DNA of 62,077 nucleotides from Enterobacterales bacterium (GCA_015654925.1 JAATFX010000042.1:1-62077), one strand, 5' to 3'. Numbered from the stretch's first letter, positions 11,868 to 22,037 are shown. The notes: generated by a model from the letters alone, not told the origin. Translations and numbers: made by a program.

Positions 11868-12581
11868 CTATTGATAACTCTTGACGTGATGGCCGGGTAA
11901 ACGCTGGTTCAACCAATGGATGACTTTGTCGCAGGCGCCGGTCATCAGCCACCAGCTCAAGCCTATCAGGGTCACCGATAACGACCCTACCGCAACATCC
12001 GTGAACCAATGGGCGCCGATCATCACCCGCGGCAGCGAGAACAACACCAGGATCAGCAGGCCGCCGGCAAAAGCCCGCCGGCCGAAATAGCGCAGCATAT
12101 AGGCGGCGAAAATCATCAGCATCATGCCGTGATCGCCGGGGAAGCTGTCCATCGACGCGTCCTTGGTGGGGATGGTGGTAAACTGCGCGATGCGCGCCAC
12201 ATTGTCGTGATTTTTGAAAAATACCGACGGACTGGCGTGGCTGACCGGCAGCAGGTGGCCCAGTTGATTGAGCAACATGGCCGAGAGCAGCATCACGATA
12301 CCCAGTCCTATCAGCTCATAGCGGCGGACGGGCGGGGTGCGCAAATAGTAAAAGCCGAAGAGCAGCCCCATGGCCAGCAGCGAAATCACATCAAAGCCGC
12401 GGAAATTGGTGATGGCCAATATGACGGCGAACCCATGGCTTTGCGCCATCCAGGTATTGAAATAAAAGAATATGGCCGAGTCAATGCGCCACCACACCCC
12501 ATGATGTGCCGGCAGATACCAGGACAAAAACAGGGCGATGCCGAGTAAATTGAGGATCACGATAGCAGGTAAGCGCCGCAT
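11868..12581 (-). CDS. lpxT: Lipid A 1-diphosphate synthase LpxT
   Basis: Inner-membrane PAP2-family enzyme that moves a phosphate from undecaprenyl diphosphate to the 1-position of lipid A. The 237-aa length is the same as E. coli LpxT (YeiU). About six membrane segments are visible. The PAP2 motifs are present: Lys-Asp-Ala-Ser region, Asp-Ser-Phe-Pro-Gly-Asp-His-Gly (the PSGH-type motif) and Pro-Arg-Val-Met-Ile-Gly-Ala-His-Trp-Phe-Thr-Asp (the SRxxxxxHxxxD-type motif). EptA, also encoded here, is known to modify the same phosphate. Confidence 0.94.
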   Translation of the reverse strand: MRRLPAIVILNLLGIALFLSWYLPAHHGVWWRIDSAIFFYFNTWMAQSHGFAVILAITNFRGFDVISLLAMGLLFGFYYLRTPPVRRYELIGLGIVMLLSAMLLNQLGHLLPVSHASPSVFFKNHDNVARIAQFTTIPTKDASMDSFPGDHGMMLMIFAAYMLRYFGRRAFAGGLLILVLFSLPRVMIGAHWFTDVAVGSLSVTLIGLSWWLMTGACDKVIHWLNQRLPGHHVKSYQ

Positions 12582-12624
12582 AAATCCGTACCTGAACTGA
12601 CGTTAAAATATGAAGATGAACATA

Positions 12625-13614
12625 TTAATCCGGTAAACATAAACGAATCCTCAACAGGGAGGATTGCAAGGCGTTCCAGTCAGCGGGCGCGGGGTTGATC
12701 AGTTCAATACGGCTGTCCGGCGGCGGGGCCGGGCGGGTTTCGATCTGCAAGTCCCGCCCCTGGCGGTTCACCAGCAGGGTCCCTTCGGCGATACGCATTA
12801 CCCCTTTGACCCGCTCCACCGGCGCCAGCCGCGCCCACTCCAGTACCCCGACGGTATCGAACAGGGTGTCGCCGTCGAAAATCCAGCCGCTGGCATGGTA
12901 GCCCTGTCCCTGGTTGAGCGCCCGGCGCCAGCCGGTATTGCCCGGTAAGCGCAGCGCCGCCAATCCGGCTCCGGGGGCGTCGTGCCGGTGGTGATGGCGG
13001 CCCGCGGGAAGCTCGCGCAGGTTCAGGCGCGGCGCGTCCAGCAGCGAGAGGTCAATCTCGCCCCGGGTGGCGGGTATCATCGATCGGCCGCCGCCATATT
13101 CCCGTTCCCAGGCGGCGAGCAGAGCGCGATCCTCCGGGGCATAGCGGTCTTGCTTGTTGGCGATAATAATATCGGCGGCGGCAAGCTGGTCGCGAAAATT
13201 CTCATTGTCCCGGCAGCGGGGATCGCCAAGCTGGCGGGCGTCCAGCAGGCATAGGGTCGCCTGCAGGCTCAGCCAGCTTTCATAGATGGGCGAGGTGAGC
13301 AGGGACAGGATCTGTTTCGGATGCCCCAGGCCGGTCGGCTCGATCAGCAAGCGGTCGGGGGCGCTGCGCTGGAGCAGGGTATTAAGGCCGATTTGCATCG
13401 GCAGGCCGTTAACGCAGCACATGCAGCCGCCGGGAATCTCTTTGAGCACCGCGCCGCTTTCCGCCAGCAGCGCCCCGTCGACGCCGATCTCGCCAAATTC
13501 ATTGACTAATATGGCCCAGCGTTCACCGGCCGGTTTTTGCGCCAGCAAATGCAGCAGGGTGGTGGTTTTCCCGCTGCCGAGAAAACCGGTTACCAGGGTG
13601 GTTTTAGCGATCAT
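12625..13614 (-). CDS. yeiR: Zinc-regulated G3E GTPase YeiR
   Basis: COG0523/G3E-family GTPase implicated in zinc homeostasis. The 329-aa protein has the P-loop Gly-Phe-Leu-Gly-Ser-Gly-Lys-Thr at 10-17, the metal-binding CxCC motif at Cys64/Cys66/Cys67, and an Asn-Lys-Gln-Asp guanine-specificity motif. A short His-rich run (Arg-His-His-His-Arg-His) lies between the GTPase and C-terminal domains and may also bind metal. The start overlaps the yeiQ stop by 4 bp, so the two are probably co-transcribed. Confidence 0.93.
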   Translation of the reverse strand: MIAKTTLVTGFLGSGKTTTLLHLLAQKPAGERWAILVNEFGEIGVDGALLAESGAVLKEIPGGCMCCVNGLPMQIGLNTLLQRSAPDRLLIEPTGLGHPKQILSLLTSPIYESWLSLQATLCLLDARQLGDPRCRDNENFRDQLAAADIIIANKQDRYAPEDRALLAAWEREYGGGRSMIPATRGEIDLSLLDAPRLNLRELPAGRHHHRHDAPGAGLAALRLPGNTGWRRALNQGQGYHASGWIFDGDTLFDTVGVLEWARLAPVERVKGVMRIAEGTLLVNRQGRDLQIETRPAPPPDSRIELINPAPADWNALQSSLLRIRLCLPD

Positions 13615-15107
13615 GATTTAATTGATACCTCGGGATAACGGCCGGCAGCCGCGGCGACCGCCGCTTTGGCGCCAACGTTCATTAATTGCGCGTACGCCTG
13701 GGTGACGGCGGCGACAAAGGACTCCACGGCGGGTAAATCGTCGCCAAATACCTGGCGCAGGGCCAGCAGGGCCCGCACCCGCGGTGCGCCGTCCGCGCTG
13801 GCATCGACGATGCGGCGCAGATCGTCGCGCAGCGGGTCCCGGATGTCGATATCCCCGCCCGCGTCGTCGCGTCCGCCCGCATAACGCATCCAGCCCGCAA
13901 TGCCCAGCGCCAGCAGGGGGTAATCATTGCCGCGCGCGATATGCCAGCGTACCGAATCGAGCATGCGCTGCGGCAGTTTTTGCGTACTGTCCATGGCGAT
14001 TTGCCAGGTGCGGTGCCGCAGCGCCGGATTGGCGAACCGCACCAGCAATTGCCGGCCGTAGCCGGCAAGATCCGCGCCGGCCGGGTCCAGGCGCAGGGTC
14101 GGTGCCTGCTCATTCATCATCAGTTGCGCGACGGCGGCGCGAAAATGCCCATCCGCCATGCAATCGCTGATATGGCGGTAACCCGCCAGATAACCCAGAC
14201 AGGCCAGGAATGAGTGGCTGCCGTTAAGCATCCGCAGTTTCATTTCTTCATAGGGGGCGACGTCCGCGACAAACTGCGCGCCGGCCTGTTGCCAGTCGGG
14301 CCGCCCGGCCACGAAATCATCTTCGATTACCCATTGGATAAAAGGTTCGCAGGCGATGGCGCAGGGATCATCCACGCCCAGCAGCGCGTTGATTTCATCA
14401 AAGGCGTCTTGCGTGGCGGCGGGCACAATGCGATCGACCATCGTCGCCGGGAAGGAGACATGCTCATCAATCCAGGCCGCCAGCGCCGGATCGCGCTCCT
14501 GCGCCAGTCCCAGCACCGAACGTTTGACCACGTGGCCATTGCCGGGGATATTATCGCAGGAGAGCAAAGTAAAGGGGGGCAGCCCGCGCTGATAGCGCCG
14601 GCACAGCGCCTCCACCAGAATACCGGGCACCGAGGACGGCGCCCGGGGATGCGCCAGATCGGCCGCGATGCGCGGATTATTCCGGTCCAGCTCGCTGCTG
14701 CCCGGCTCGATGCAATACCCCTTTTCTGTGATGGTCAGCGAGACAATCGCCACCTGCGGTTCGGCCAGTTTTTCCAGCACCGCGTCGATGCCCTGGCCGG
14801 CGGCTATCACCGATTCATGGACCGCGCCGATAATGCGGGCCTGCCGCCCGTCGCCGTCCTTTTCCAGCACGGTGAATAAATGATCCTGGCGGCGCAGGGC
14901 CTCCAATAGATCCGCGCTGTGCAGGCTCACCTCGCAGATGCCCCAATCCCCGCCGAGCAAATTAAGCGCCCGATCGGTCATGACCGCCTGGTGGGCGCGG
15001 TGGAAGGCGCCAAAACCAATATGCACGATGCGGCTGCGCAGCGCGTCGCGGGGGTAATCGGGCCATTGCACCTCGGCGGGCAGGGGCTGGTTGGCTATGG
15101 TGGTCAT
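13611..15107 (-). CDS. yeiQ: Mannitol dehydrogenase-family oxidoreductase YeiQ
   Basis: NAD-dependent polyol/hexuronate oxidoreductase of the UxuB/UxaB/MtlK family; E. coli YeiQ has no settled substrate. The frame is open to 15152, but ATG 15107 has AGGAAG 8-9 bp upstream and gives 498 aa, near E. coli's 488. The N-terminal Rossmann motif is Ile-Gly-Phe-Gly-Ala-Phe-His-Arg-Ala-His. The C-terminal domain has the family Lys-Leu-Arg-Met-Leu-Asn-Gly-Ser-His-Ser segment with its catalytic Lys/Asn/His. It is coupled to yeiR, as in E. coli. Confidence 0.93.
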   Translation of the reverse strand: MTTIANQPLPAEVQWPDYPRDALRSRIVHIGFGAFHRAHQAVMTDRALNLLGGDWGICEVSLHSADLLEALRRQDHLFTVLEKDGDGRQARIIGAVHESVIAAGQGIDAVLEKLAEPQVAIVSLTITEKGYCIEPGSSELDRNNPRIAADLAHPRAPSSVPGILVEALCRRYQRGLPPFTLLSCDNIPGNGHVVKRSVLGLAQERDPALAAWIDEHVSFPATMVDRIVPAATQDAFDEINALLGVDDPCAIACEPFIQWVIEDDFVAGRPDWQQAGAQFVADVAPYEEMKLRMLNGSHSFLACLGYLAGYRHISDCMADGHFRAAVAQLMMNEQAPTLRLDPAGADLAGYGRQLLVRFANPALRHRTWQIAMDSTQKLPQRMLDSVRWHIARGNDYPLLALGIAGWMRYAGGRDDAGGDIDIRDPLRDDLRRIVDASADGAPRVRALLALRQVFGDDLPAVESFVAAVTQAYAQLMNVGAKAAVAAAAGRYPEVSIKS

Positions 15108-15243
15108 GATGGGGCTTCCTATATGGCCGGGGATGGGTTGCGTTCGCTGCATGCTGACAGTATAGAAAAGATGGTGAAGTCGGCGCTATAGGGTATGTAG
15201 GAATGGGATTTGGTGCAAGTAAATGAAAGGAAAGGACGGCAAA

Positions 15244-15272
15244 CCGCTGCGCCTGTCGCGGCGGGGCAGCGG
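15244..15272 (-). terminator. Hairpin after efpL
   Basis: CCGCTGC and GCAGCGG pair perfectly over 7 bp around a 15-nt loop, 16 bp beyond the efpL stop on the minus strand. There is no clear T-run. A terminator role is possible. Confidence 0.3.
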
Positions 15273-15287
15273 CGGCGTCGGCCGATG

Positions 15288-15860
15288 TTAGTCGGCGCGG
15301 CTCATATAGCGGCGTTCGGCCACGTGGATACGGATTTTTTCACCGCTATTGAGGTATTCCGGCACCGAAACGGTCAGGCCGGTACTCATCAGCGCCGGTT
15401 TGGTACGGGCGCTGGCGGACGCGCCTTTGATGCCTGGCGTGGTTTCGACGATAACCAGATCCACCGTTTGCGGCAATTCCAGCGCCAGCACCAGGCCGTC
15501 GAGGGTCAGCACCTGCATGCCCGGGATGCCGCCTTCGGGAATAAACAGCAGTTCATCTTCGATCTGTTCTTTTTTAAACAGATAGGGGGTGTAATCCTCG
15601 TCATCCATAAAAACGTATTCATCGCCGTCTATATAGGAAAAATTCACCGAGCGCCGCACCAAATTGATGGTATCGAGGATATCGTCACCCTTGAAACGCT
15701 CTTCCACCTTCAGGCCGGTGCGGACGTCGGAGAAACGCATTTTATACAGCGTACTGGCCCCGCGCGCGCTAGGGCTTTGAATATCAATGTCTTTCACCAG
15801 CAGTAATTTACCGTTGTAGTTTACCGCCATACCGCGCTTAATTTCGTTTGCTCTAGCCAT
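15288..15860 (-). CDS. efpL: Elongation factor P-like protein EfpL (YeiP)
   Basis: EF-P paralogue that relieves ribosome stalling at polyproline and related sequences. The 190-aa length equals E. coli YeiP. Three beta domains are expected (KOW-like N-terminal, central OB, C-terminal OB). The tip loop Gln-Ser-Pro-Ser-Ala-Arg-Gly-Ala (29-36) has Arg33 where EF-P carries its modified Lys, the EfpL hallmark. ATG 15860 (Met-Ala-Arg-Ala-Asn-Glu-Ile) is chosen over the adjacent TTG at 15863 by family N-terminus. setB lies upstream on the same strand, 30 bp away. Confidence 0.96.
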   Translation of the reverse strand: MARANEIKRGMAVNYNGKLLLVKDIDIQSPSARGASTLYKMRFSDVRTGLKVEERFKGDDILDTINLVRRSVNFSYIDGDEYVFMDDEDYTPYLFKKEQIEDELLFIPEGGIPGMQVLTLDGLVLALELPQTVDLVIVETTPGIKGASASARTKPALMSTGLTVSVPEYLNSGEKIRIHVAERRYMSRAD

Positions 15861-15890
15861 CAAAGTGGACCTGTATAATTGTGTCGGAAT

Positions 15891-17141
15891 CTATGGCGAC
15901 ACGTTACCGTTGCCGGGGCTTCCAGGCAAGAGGGAAGTGCGTGTGTCGCGGGGCAGCGGCGAATCTACATCACGGATGCGCCACATGCAATAACCGGCGC
16001 CGCCAATCATTAGCAGCGCCACAAAAAAGACCGCGTGGAACTGCCAGATTTCCGAAATCAGGCCCGCCAGCGAACCGGCGATAATCCAGCCCACCCGCCC
16101 GCTATTGGTGAACAGCGTCGTGGCGGCGCCGGCCTGGCCCGGCATCAGATCCTGGAAATAAATCATACCGATGCCCGTCAGGATACCGATAAACACCGCG
16201 TTAAGCAGTTGCAGCGCCAGTAGCGCCAGCGGGGCGGTAAATACCAGCAGGCCGAAATAAAACAGCAGCCCGGCGCCGACGGCCACGCGCATCAGCAGCC
16301 GGTTGCCGAAGCGTTTGGAGACATAGCCGGCAATCAGCATGGTGGGAATTTCCAGCCCGGCGGCGGCGCCCATCATCATCCCGGCCAGTTTTTCCGGCAG
16401 ATGCAGTTCATGGATCAGGTAGAGCGGCATATTGATCAGATACATGCAGTTGCAGGTCCACATCAGGGTGCAGGCGATAAACAGCAGTAGGGCGGCGCGG
16501 CGATTACGGCGGGGCGCTTCCAGCACCGCGGCGGTTTTAAGCGCCGTCTTGCGCATTGACGGCAGCATCAGCCACACCAGGGCGCCGCACAGCAGGAACG
16601 TGACGGCGGCCATCATATACATGGCCTTGAAACCGAACCCCAGCGCCAGGGCGAATGCCAGCGGCGGCCCGATCACCCATGCCAGGGAAACCTGCGCGCG
16701 CATGACCGAGCTGAACATGACCGCTTCGCGCCCGGTGCGTTCGGCATGCTCGCGCGCCAGGGCGAACATCTGTGGATTGGCGGTGGACCCGAAGCTGGTC
16801 AACAGCACGCCGCAAGCCAGCAGCACAAAATAGTTGCGGCTGAAGGCAAACAGCACGCATCCCGCGGCGCCCAGCAGGCAGCACTGTAGTATTAGCTGCT
16901 TGCGATCGCCTTGTTTATCGGAGCGGCCGGCCAGGAATTGGCTCACCGCAATGCCGATCGCCGCGCTGCCGGTATAAAACAACCCCACCATAAAGGGCCG
17001 TGCCTGGACTTCCGTGGACAGAAACAGGCTCAGGGTAGGCAACTGCAGCGCGCCGGCGATACCGGAAAGAAAAGCAATGGCCAGAAATGCCGAAGCGGTC
17101 ATATCGGGTAGGCGCCAGGATAGCGCGGTAGGGGTATGCAT
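15891..17141 (-). CDS. setB: Sugar efflux transporter SetB
   Basis: Major facilitator exporter of the SET family (lactose, glucose and related sugars in E. coli). The 416-aa protein has about 12 membrane segments. Diagnostic stretches include Gly-Ala-Leu-Gln-x-Pro-Thr-Leu-Ser near the N-terminus, Gln-Phe-Leu-Ala-Gly-Arg-Ser-Asp-Lys and Ser-Phe-Gly-Ser-Thr-Ala-Asn-Pro-Gln-Met-Phe-Ala. E. coli SetB is 393 aa; the extra length is a longer C-terminal tail. It is divergent from fruBKA, as in E. coli. Confidence 0.94.
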   Translation of the reverse strand: MHTPTALSWRLPDMTASAFLAIAFLSGIAGALQLPTLSLFLSTEVQARPFMVGLFYTGSAAIGIAVSQFLAGRSDKQGDRKQLILQCCLLGAAGCVLFAFSRNYFVLLACGVLLTSFGSTANPQMFALAREHAERTGREAVMFSSVMRAQVSLAWVIGPPLAFALALGFGFKAMYMMAAVTFLLCGALVWLMLPSMRKTALKTAAVLEAPRRNRRAALLLFIACTLMWTCNCMYLINMPLYLIHELHLPEKLAGMMMGAAAGLEIPTMLIAGYVSKRFGNRLLMRVAVGAGLLFYFGLLVFTAPLALLALQLLNAVFIGILTGIGMIYFQDLMPGQAGAATTLFTNSGRVGWIIAGSLAGLISEIWQFHAVFFVALLMIGGAGYCMWRIRDVDSPLPRDTRTSLLPGSPGNGNVSP

Positions 17142-17399
17142 GATGTTATGTCGAAATAAAAACGGATGGACGCGCGAATGATACGCCTGCCGGCCAAAAA
17201 CAAAAGGGGCTGGCGAAAAAAAAGACGCGCTGCGCGGCGGATGGCGCGCCGGTCATTCGGCCTTCAGCACGGGTTCAGCAAACGCTGGCAAACGACGCCG
17301 GCAGGCGGTGAAAAGAGGCAAAATGTGCGTCGCTTCAAAGATCCAACATCAATAATACGGCGGCGCTTGCATTCGCAGGCACAACGTCGGAGACTTTAT

Positions 17400-17411
17400 T
17401 GAAACGTTTCA
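17400..17411. promoter_or_regulatory. Cra (FruR) operator 1 for fruBKA
   Basis: TGAAACGTTTCA is a perfect palindrome and a full match to the core Cra operator. It lies 90 bp before the fruB start, with a second site downstream, the same two-operator layout known for E. coli fruBKA. Repression relieved by fructose 1-phosphate is inferred from the family. Confidence 0.9.
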
Positions 17412-17465
17412 GCGTCGTTGTTTGGCGGTTTCCCAAACGATTGCGCTTTTATTTCCCATTATGGC

Positions 17466-17477
17466 TGAAACGATTCA
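17466..17477. promoter_or_regulatory. Cra (FruR) operator 2 for fruBKA
   Basis: TGAAACGATTCA differs from the palindromic Cra core at one base. It lies 24 bp before the fruB start and 66 bp from operator 1. Confidence 0.85.
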
Positions 17478-17500
17478 ACGTTCAGCAAGCGAGGAGAGGT

Positions 17501-18640
17501 ATGTTTGATCTGTCATTGAAAGATATTCATCTCGGCGCTCAAGCGCAGAACAAGCAAGAGGCCATCGCCCAGGTTGCTTCAGCCCTGGCGCAAGCAGGTA
17601 GCGTCAGCGCGGGCTATGTTGACGGCATGCTGGCCCGCGAGCAGCAAACGTCCACCTTTTTGGGCAATGGCATCGCTATTCCCCATGGCACTACCGATAC
17701 CCGCGATCTGGTGCTGAATACCGGCGTGCAGGTTTTCCAGTTTCCCCAGGGGATTGACTGGGGCGACGGCCAAACCGCCTATGTGGTGATCGGTATCGCC
17801 GCCCGCTCCGATGAGCATCTCGCGCTGCTGCGCCAGTTGACCCATGTATTAAGCGATGACAGCGTAGCCGCCCGGTTGGCGACCACCACCTCCGCCGAAG
17901 AACTGCGCGGCGCATTGACCGGCGAGCGTCAGCCCGCGCCCTTCCTGTTTGATATTTCCCTGATGAGCCTGGATGTCGCCGCCGGCGATCTGATGACGCT
18001 AAAAGCGCTCAATGCCGGCCGGTTGCAGCAGGCCGGCGCGGTGGATGCTTCCTTTGTCAGCCAGGTTATCAGCGGACAGCCGCTGAATCTGGGCCAGGGC
18101 GTCTGGCTCAACGATAGTACCGAGGGCAATTTGGCCAGCGCCGTGGCCGTCAGCCGCCCGGCGGCGGCGTTCGACGCCGCCGGCGAGACCGTAGCGCTAC
18201 TGGTGACCGTCGCCATGGTCGACGACCGGCCGCTGGCGGTGCTGAACGCCCTGGCGGATCTGCTGTCGTCGGGCAACGCGTCCCGCCTGCTGACCGCCGA
18301 CGGCCCGGCCCTGCTGGCATTGCTTAGCGGCGAAACCGCCGCCCCGGCATCGGCATCGCTGCACAGCGCGGAATTCGTGGTGCGCAACGAACATGGCCTG
18401 CATGCGCGGCCCGGCACCGCGTTAGTCAATGTGATCAAACAGTTCAACAGCGCGATTACCGTCACCAACCTCGACGGCAGCGGCAAGCCGGCCAACGGAC
18501 GCAGCCTGATGAAGGTCGTGGCCCTGGGAGTGAAGTGCGGACACCGGCTGCGTTTTACCGCCGACGGCGATGATGCTGAACAGGCGCTGAAGGCTATTGG
18601 CGAGGCGATTGCCTCAGGTTTAGGGGAGGGTGCGGCATGA
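17501..18640 (+). CDS. fruB: Fructose PTS EIIA-HPr fusion protein FruB
   Basis: Diphosphoryl-transfer protein that carries phosphate from enzyme I to FruA for fructose uptake. The true start is ATG 17501, preceded by GAGGAGAGG and giving Met-Phe-Asp-Leu-Ser-Leu; the frame is open to 17399 but that stretch holds the Cra operators. The product is 379 aa (E. coli 376). Domains: EIIA-Fru (1-145, active His in Ile-Pro-His-Gly-Thr), a central linker domain, and a C-terminal HPr domain with His-Gly-Leu-His-Ala-Arg-Pro. The stop overlaps the fruK start by 4 bp. Confidence 0.96.
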   Translation: MFDLSLKDIHLGAQAQNKQEAIAQVASALAQAGSVSAGYVDGMLAREQQTSTFLGNGIAIPHGTTDTRDLVLNTGVQVFQFPQGIDWGDGQTAYVVIGIAARSDEHLALLRQLTHVLSDDSVAARLATTTSAEELRGALTGERQPAPFLFDISLMSLDVAAGDLMTLKALNAGRLQQAGAVDASFVSQVISGQPLNLGQGVWLNDSTEGNLASAVAVSRPAAAFDAAGETVALLVTVAMVDDRPLAVLNALADLLSSGNASRLLTADGPALLALLSGETAAPASASLHSAEFVVRNEHGLHARPGTALVNVIKQFNSAITVTNLDGSGKPANGRSLMKVVALGVKCGHRLRFTADGDDAEQALKAIGEAIASGLGEGAA

Positions 18641-19593
18641 GTAGGCGCGTTGCCACGATTACATTGAATCCGGCCTATGATTTGGTCGGTTATTGCCCCG
18701 AAATCGAACGCGGGGAAGTTAACCTGGTGCAAACGGCAGGACTGCACGCTGCGGGAAAAGGGATCAATGTGGCCAAGGTGCTTAAGGATCTCGGCATCGA
18801 TGTAACCGTCGGGGGCTTTCTGGGCAAGGACAACCAGGATGGTTTCCAATTGCTGTTTAGCGATCTGGGCATTGCCAACCGTTTTCAGGTGGTGCAGGGG
18901 CGTACCCGCATCAATGTCAAACTGACCGAAAAGCAAGGTGATGTCACCGATTTTAACTTTTCCGGGTTTAACGTCACGCCGCAGGATTGGGAGCGTTTCG
19001 TCAACGACTCCCTGACCTGGCTCGGCCAGTTCGATATGGTGGCGGTCAGCGGCAGCCTGCCGGCGGGCGTCCCGCCGGAAGCGTTTACCGAATGGATGAT
19101 CAAGCTGCGCAGCCACTGCCCGTGCATTATTTTCGATAGCAGCCGCGAGGCGCTGGTGGCCGGTCTGAAAGCCGCCCCCTGGCTGGTCAAACCCAACCGC
19201 CGCGAATTGGAAATCTGGGCCGGGCGTAAATTACCCACCCTGGCCGATGTGGTGGTGGCCGCGCATGCGCTGCGCGAACAGGGCATTGCCCACGTGGTTA
19301 TCTCGCTGGGCGCCGAGGGCGCGCTGTGGGTTAACGCCTCGGGCGCCTGGCTGGCCAAGCCGCCGGCCTGCGAAGTGGTCAGCACCGTGGGCGCCGGCGA
19401 CTCCATGGTCGGCGGGTTGATCTACGGCCTGCTGATGCGCGAGTCCAGTGAACATACCTTACGTCTGGCCACCGCCGTGGCGGCGCTGGCCGTAAGCCAA
19501 AGCAATGTCGGCATCACCGATCGGCCGCAATTGGCCGCGATGATGGCCCGAGTCGATCTAAAACCTTTTAATGACCGGTTGGAGGCACAATGA
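18637..19593 (+). CDS. fruK: 1-Phosphofructokinase FruK
   Basis: PfkB-family kinase converting fructose 1-phosphate to fructose 1,6-bisphosphate in the cytoplasm. The 318-aa product (E. coli 312) has the N-terminal Thr-Leu-Asn-Pro-Ala-Tyr-Asp motif, a Gly-Lys-Gly-Ile-Asn-Val-Ala substrate loop, and the C-terminal [10 protein letters not shown] motif with its catalytic Asp. It overlaps fruB and fruA by 4 bp each, indicating coupled translation of fruBKA. Confidence 0.97.
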   Translation: MSRRVATITLNPAYDLVGYCPEIERGEVNLVQTAGLHAAGKGINVAKVLKDLGIDVTVGGFLGKDNQDGFQLLFSDLGIANRFQVVQGRTRINVKLTEKQGDVTDFNFSGFNVTPQDWERFVNDSLTWLGQFDMVAVSGSLPAGVPPEAFTEWMIKLRSHCPCIIFDSSREALVAGLKAAPWLVKPNRRELEIWAGRKLPTLADVVVAAHALREQGIAHVVISLGAEGALWVNASGAWLAKPPACEVVSTVGAGDSMVGGLIYGLLMRESSEHTLRLATAVAALAVSQSNVGITDRPQLAAMMARVDLKPFNDRLEAQ

Positions 19594-21290
19594 AAACGCT
19601 GCTGAAAATAGACAGCTCGCTGGGGCAGGCCCGTAGCCACCTGGTGAAAAAAATACTGGCCGACGCCGCGCCCGACGCGGGTCTGACCCTGGTTGATTCC
19701 GCCGCCGACGCCGAGCTGATCGTGCTGGTGGGCAACGGCGCGGCCGATGCCGCCCTGAACGGCAAACGGGTTTATGCCGGCGATGCCGCCCTGGCGGCCA
19801 GCCAGCCCGGCGAATTCCTGGCGCGGGCGAAAACCGACGCCGCCCTTTATCAGGCGCCGGCGGCGAGCGCACCCGCCGCTGCGGCGCCGAGCGCCGCGGG
19901 ACCCAAACGGGTGGTGGCGATTACCGCGTGCCCTACCGGCGTGGCCCATACCTATATGGCGGCCGAAGCCATTGACGGCGAAGCGAAAAAACGCGGCTGG
20001 TGGGTGAAAGTGGAAACCCGCGGTTCGGTGGGCGCTGGCAATGCCATTACGCCTGAAGAAGTGCAGCAGGCCGATTTGGTGATTGTGGCCGCCGATATCG
20101 AAGTGGATCTGAGCAAATTCGCCGGCAAGCCCATGTATCGCACCAGCACCGGCCTGGCGCTGAAAAAAACCGCCCAGGAACTGGATAAAGCGGTGCTCGA
20201 AGCCAAAATCTACCAGCCCAAGCAGGGATCGAACGAAGCCGGCGATAAGGACGAGAAAAAATCCTCTCCCGGCGCCTATCGCCATTTGCTGACCGGCGTG
20301 TCCTATATGCTGCCGATGGTGGTGGCGGGCGGTTTGTGTATCGCCCTGTCGTTTGTGTTTGGGATTCACGCGGCGGAACAGCCGGGTACCCTGGCGGCGG
20401 CGCTGATGCAAATCGGCGGTAAATCGGCCTTTGCCCTGATGGTGCCGGTGCTGGCCGGGTTTATCGCCTTCTCCATCGCCGATCGTCCCGGGTTGACGCC
20501 AGGACTGGTGGGCGGCATGCTGGCGGTCAGTACCGGCGCCGGTTTTATCGGCGGCATCATCGCCGGTTTTCTGGCCGGATATGTGGCCAAGCTTATCAGC
20601 ACCAAGCTGCCGTTGCCGCAAAGTATGGCCGCGCTTAAACCCATTCTGATCATCCCGCTTATCGCCAGCCTGGTTACCGGCCTGGTGATGATCTATGTGG
20701 TCGGCACCCCGGTGGCCAAGATCCTGACCGGCCTGACCAACTGGCTGCAATCCATGGGTACCGCCAACGCCATACTGCTGGGCGCGATTCTCGGCGCCAT
20801 GATGTGCAGCGATATGGGCGGGCCGATTAACAAAGCCGCGTATGCCTTTGGCGTGGCCTTGCTCAGCACCCAGACCTATGCGCCGATGGCCGCGATTATG
20901 GCCGCCGGCATGGTGCCGCCGCTGGGTATCGCCGTCGCGACGCTGCTGGGACGCAATAAGTTTGATAAAACCGAACGCGAGGCGGGCAAAGCCGCTTTTG
21001 TTCTCGGCCTGTGCTTTATCTCCGAGGGGGCGATTCCGTTTGCCGCCCGCGACCCGTTCCGCGTTATTCCGTGCAGCATGATTGCCGGCGCGGTCACCGG
21101 CGCGTTGTCGATGTTCTTCGGCGCCAAGCTGATGGCGCCGCACGGCGGGATGTTCGTGCTGCTGATCCCGGGTGCGATTACGCCGGTGGTAGGCTACCTG
21201 ATCGCCATTGCCGCGGGCACTCTGCTGCTGGGCGTGATGTACTCGATGCTCAAACGCCCGGATGCCGAACTGGCAAAAGCCCTGGCGTAA
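19590..21290 (+). CDS. fruA: Fructose PTS permease EIIB'BC (FruA)
   Basis: Membrane permease that imports fructose and phosphorylates it at C1. The 566-aa protein (E. coli 563) has a degenerate EIIB' domain (1-90), an Ala/Pro linker, an active EIIB domain with phospho-acceptor Cys114 in Thr-Ala-Cys-Pro-Thr-Gly-Val-Ala-His-Thr, and an EIIC domain (about 230-560) with several membrane segments. It is last in fruBKA and followed by a hairpin shared with narL. Confidence 0.97.
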   Translation: MKTLLKIDSSLGQARSHLVKKILADAAPDAGLTLVDSAADAELIVLVGNGAADAALNGKRVYAGDAALAASQPGEFLARAKTDAALYQAPAASAPAAAAPSAAGPKRVVAITACPTGVAHTYMAAEAIDGEAKKRGWWVKVETRGSVGAGNAITPEEVQQADLVIVAADIEVDLSKFAGKPMYRTSTGLALKKTAQELDKAVLEAKIYQPKQGSNEAGDKDEKKSSPGAYRHLLTGVSYMLPMVVAGGLCIALSFVFGIHAAEQPGTLAAALMQIGGKSAFALMVPVLAGFIAFSIADRPGLTPGLVGGMLAVSTGAGFIGGIIAGFLAGYVAKLISTKLPLPQSMAALKPILIIPLIASLVTGLVMIYVVGTPVAKILTGLTNWLQSMGTANAILLGAILGAMMCSDMGGPINKAAYAFGVALLSTQTYAPMAAIMAAGMVPPLGIAVATLLGRNKFDKTEREAGKAAFVLGLCFISEGAIPFAARDPFRVIPCSMIAGAVTGALSMFFGAKLMAPHGGMFVLLIPGAITPVVGYLIAIAAGTLLLGVMYSMLKRPDAELAKALA

Positions 21291-21305
21291 GTTAAACCAG
21301 GCCGG

Positions 21306-21335
21306 CGGATGGCTCTCATGGCTGAGGGCCATCCG
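21306..21335. terminator. Hairpin between convergent fruA and narL
   Basis: CGGATGGC and GCCATCCG pair over 8 bp around a 14-nt loop, 16 bp past fruA and 22 bp past narL. It could serve both convergent genes. No T-run is present on either side. Confidence 0.5.
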
Positions 21336-21356
21336 TTCCCCCGCCCCGTCCCCTCC

Positions 21357-22037
21357 TCAGAACGCCTTGCTTTGCAACGCCCATACCGCCGCTTCCACCC
21401 GCGATTTCAGCCGCATTTTTTTCAGTAAATGCTTCACATGCACTTTGACGGTGCTTTCGGAAATATCCAGCCGGCGGGCTATCATCTTATTGGGCAATCC
21501 CAGCGCAATCAGCTTGAGGATATCGCGCTCGCGCGGCGTCAACTGCTGCAAATCCTGGGCGGGGCCCGGCCGGCCTTCGCGCAGGCTGGCGGCCAGGACC
21601 GGCATCAGCGCGTCGCTTAACACCATCTTGCCCGCCGCGGCCTGGCGCAGGGCGACCAGCAAATCCTCCGGTTCCATATCTTTAAGCAAATAACCGTCGG
21701 CCCCGCGCTTGAGCGCGGTGATCACGTCATCCTCATGGTTTGATACGCTAAACACCACGATCCTCCCCGACAGCGAGAGCTGGCGCATGCGATCGAGGGT
21801 ATCCAGCCCGTTCATGCCCGGCATATTCAGGTCAAGCAGGATCAAATCCGGGTCCCACTGCGCCGCCAGTTCGATGCCCTGGGCGCCGTTAGTGGCTTCG
21901 GCAATGACTTTCAGGCTGCGGTCCATGGCGATAAGCTGCCTGACGCCGCTGCGCAGCATGGGATGATCGTCGATCAGTAAAATCGTGGCCGCTTCGGATT
22001 CGGCAACGTCCGGTCCGTTGATGTCTGGTTCGCTCAT
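21357..22037 (-). CDS. narL: Nitrate/nitrite response regulator NarL
   Basis: Response regulator that controls anaerobic respiratory genes in response to nitrate through NarX. The 226-aa product has a receiver domain with acidic Asp23/Asp24, phospho-acceptor Asp69 (Leu-Leu-Asp-Leu-Asn-Met-Pro-Gly) and Lys near 119, then a LuxR/GerE helix-turn-helix ([10 protein letters not shown], to the end). It is about ten residues longer than E. coli NarL at the N-terminus. The start overlaps the narX stop by 4 bp. Confidence 0.95.
   Translation of the reverse strand: MSEPDINGPDVAESEAATILLIDDHPMLRSGVRQLIAMDRSLKVIAEATNGAQGIELAAQWDPDLILLDLNMPGMNGLDTLDRMRQLSLSGRIVVFSVSNHEDDVITALKRGADGYLLKDMEPEDLLVALRQAAAGKMVLSDALMPVLAASLREGRPGPAQDLQQLTPRERDILKLIALGLPNKMIARRLDISESTVKVHVKHLLKKMRLKSRVEAAVWALQSKAF

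Noticed and set aside
17399..17500. N-terminal extension of fruB to 17399
   Set aside because: The stretch contains both Cra operators, and ATG 17501 has a strong ribosome-binding site and the family N-terminus.
19422..21332. Long minus-strand frame of 636 codons opposite fruA
   Set aside because: It mirrors fruA in high-GC DNA; composition is His/Gln/Gly/Arg-rich, and fruA is unmistakable.
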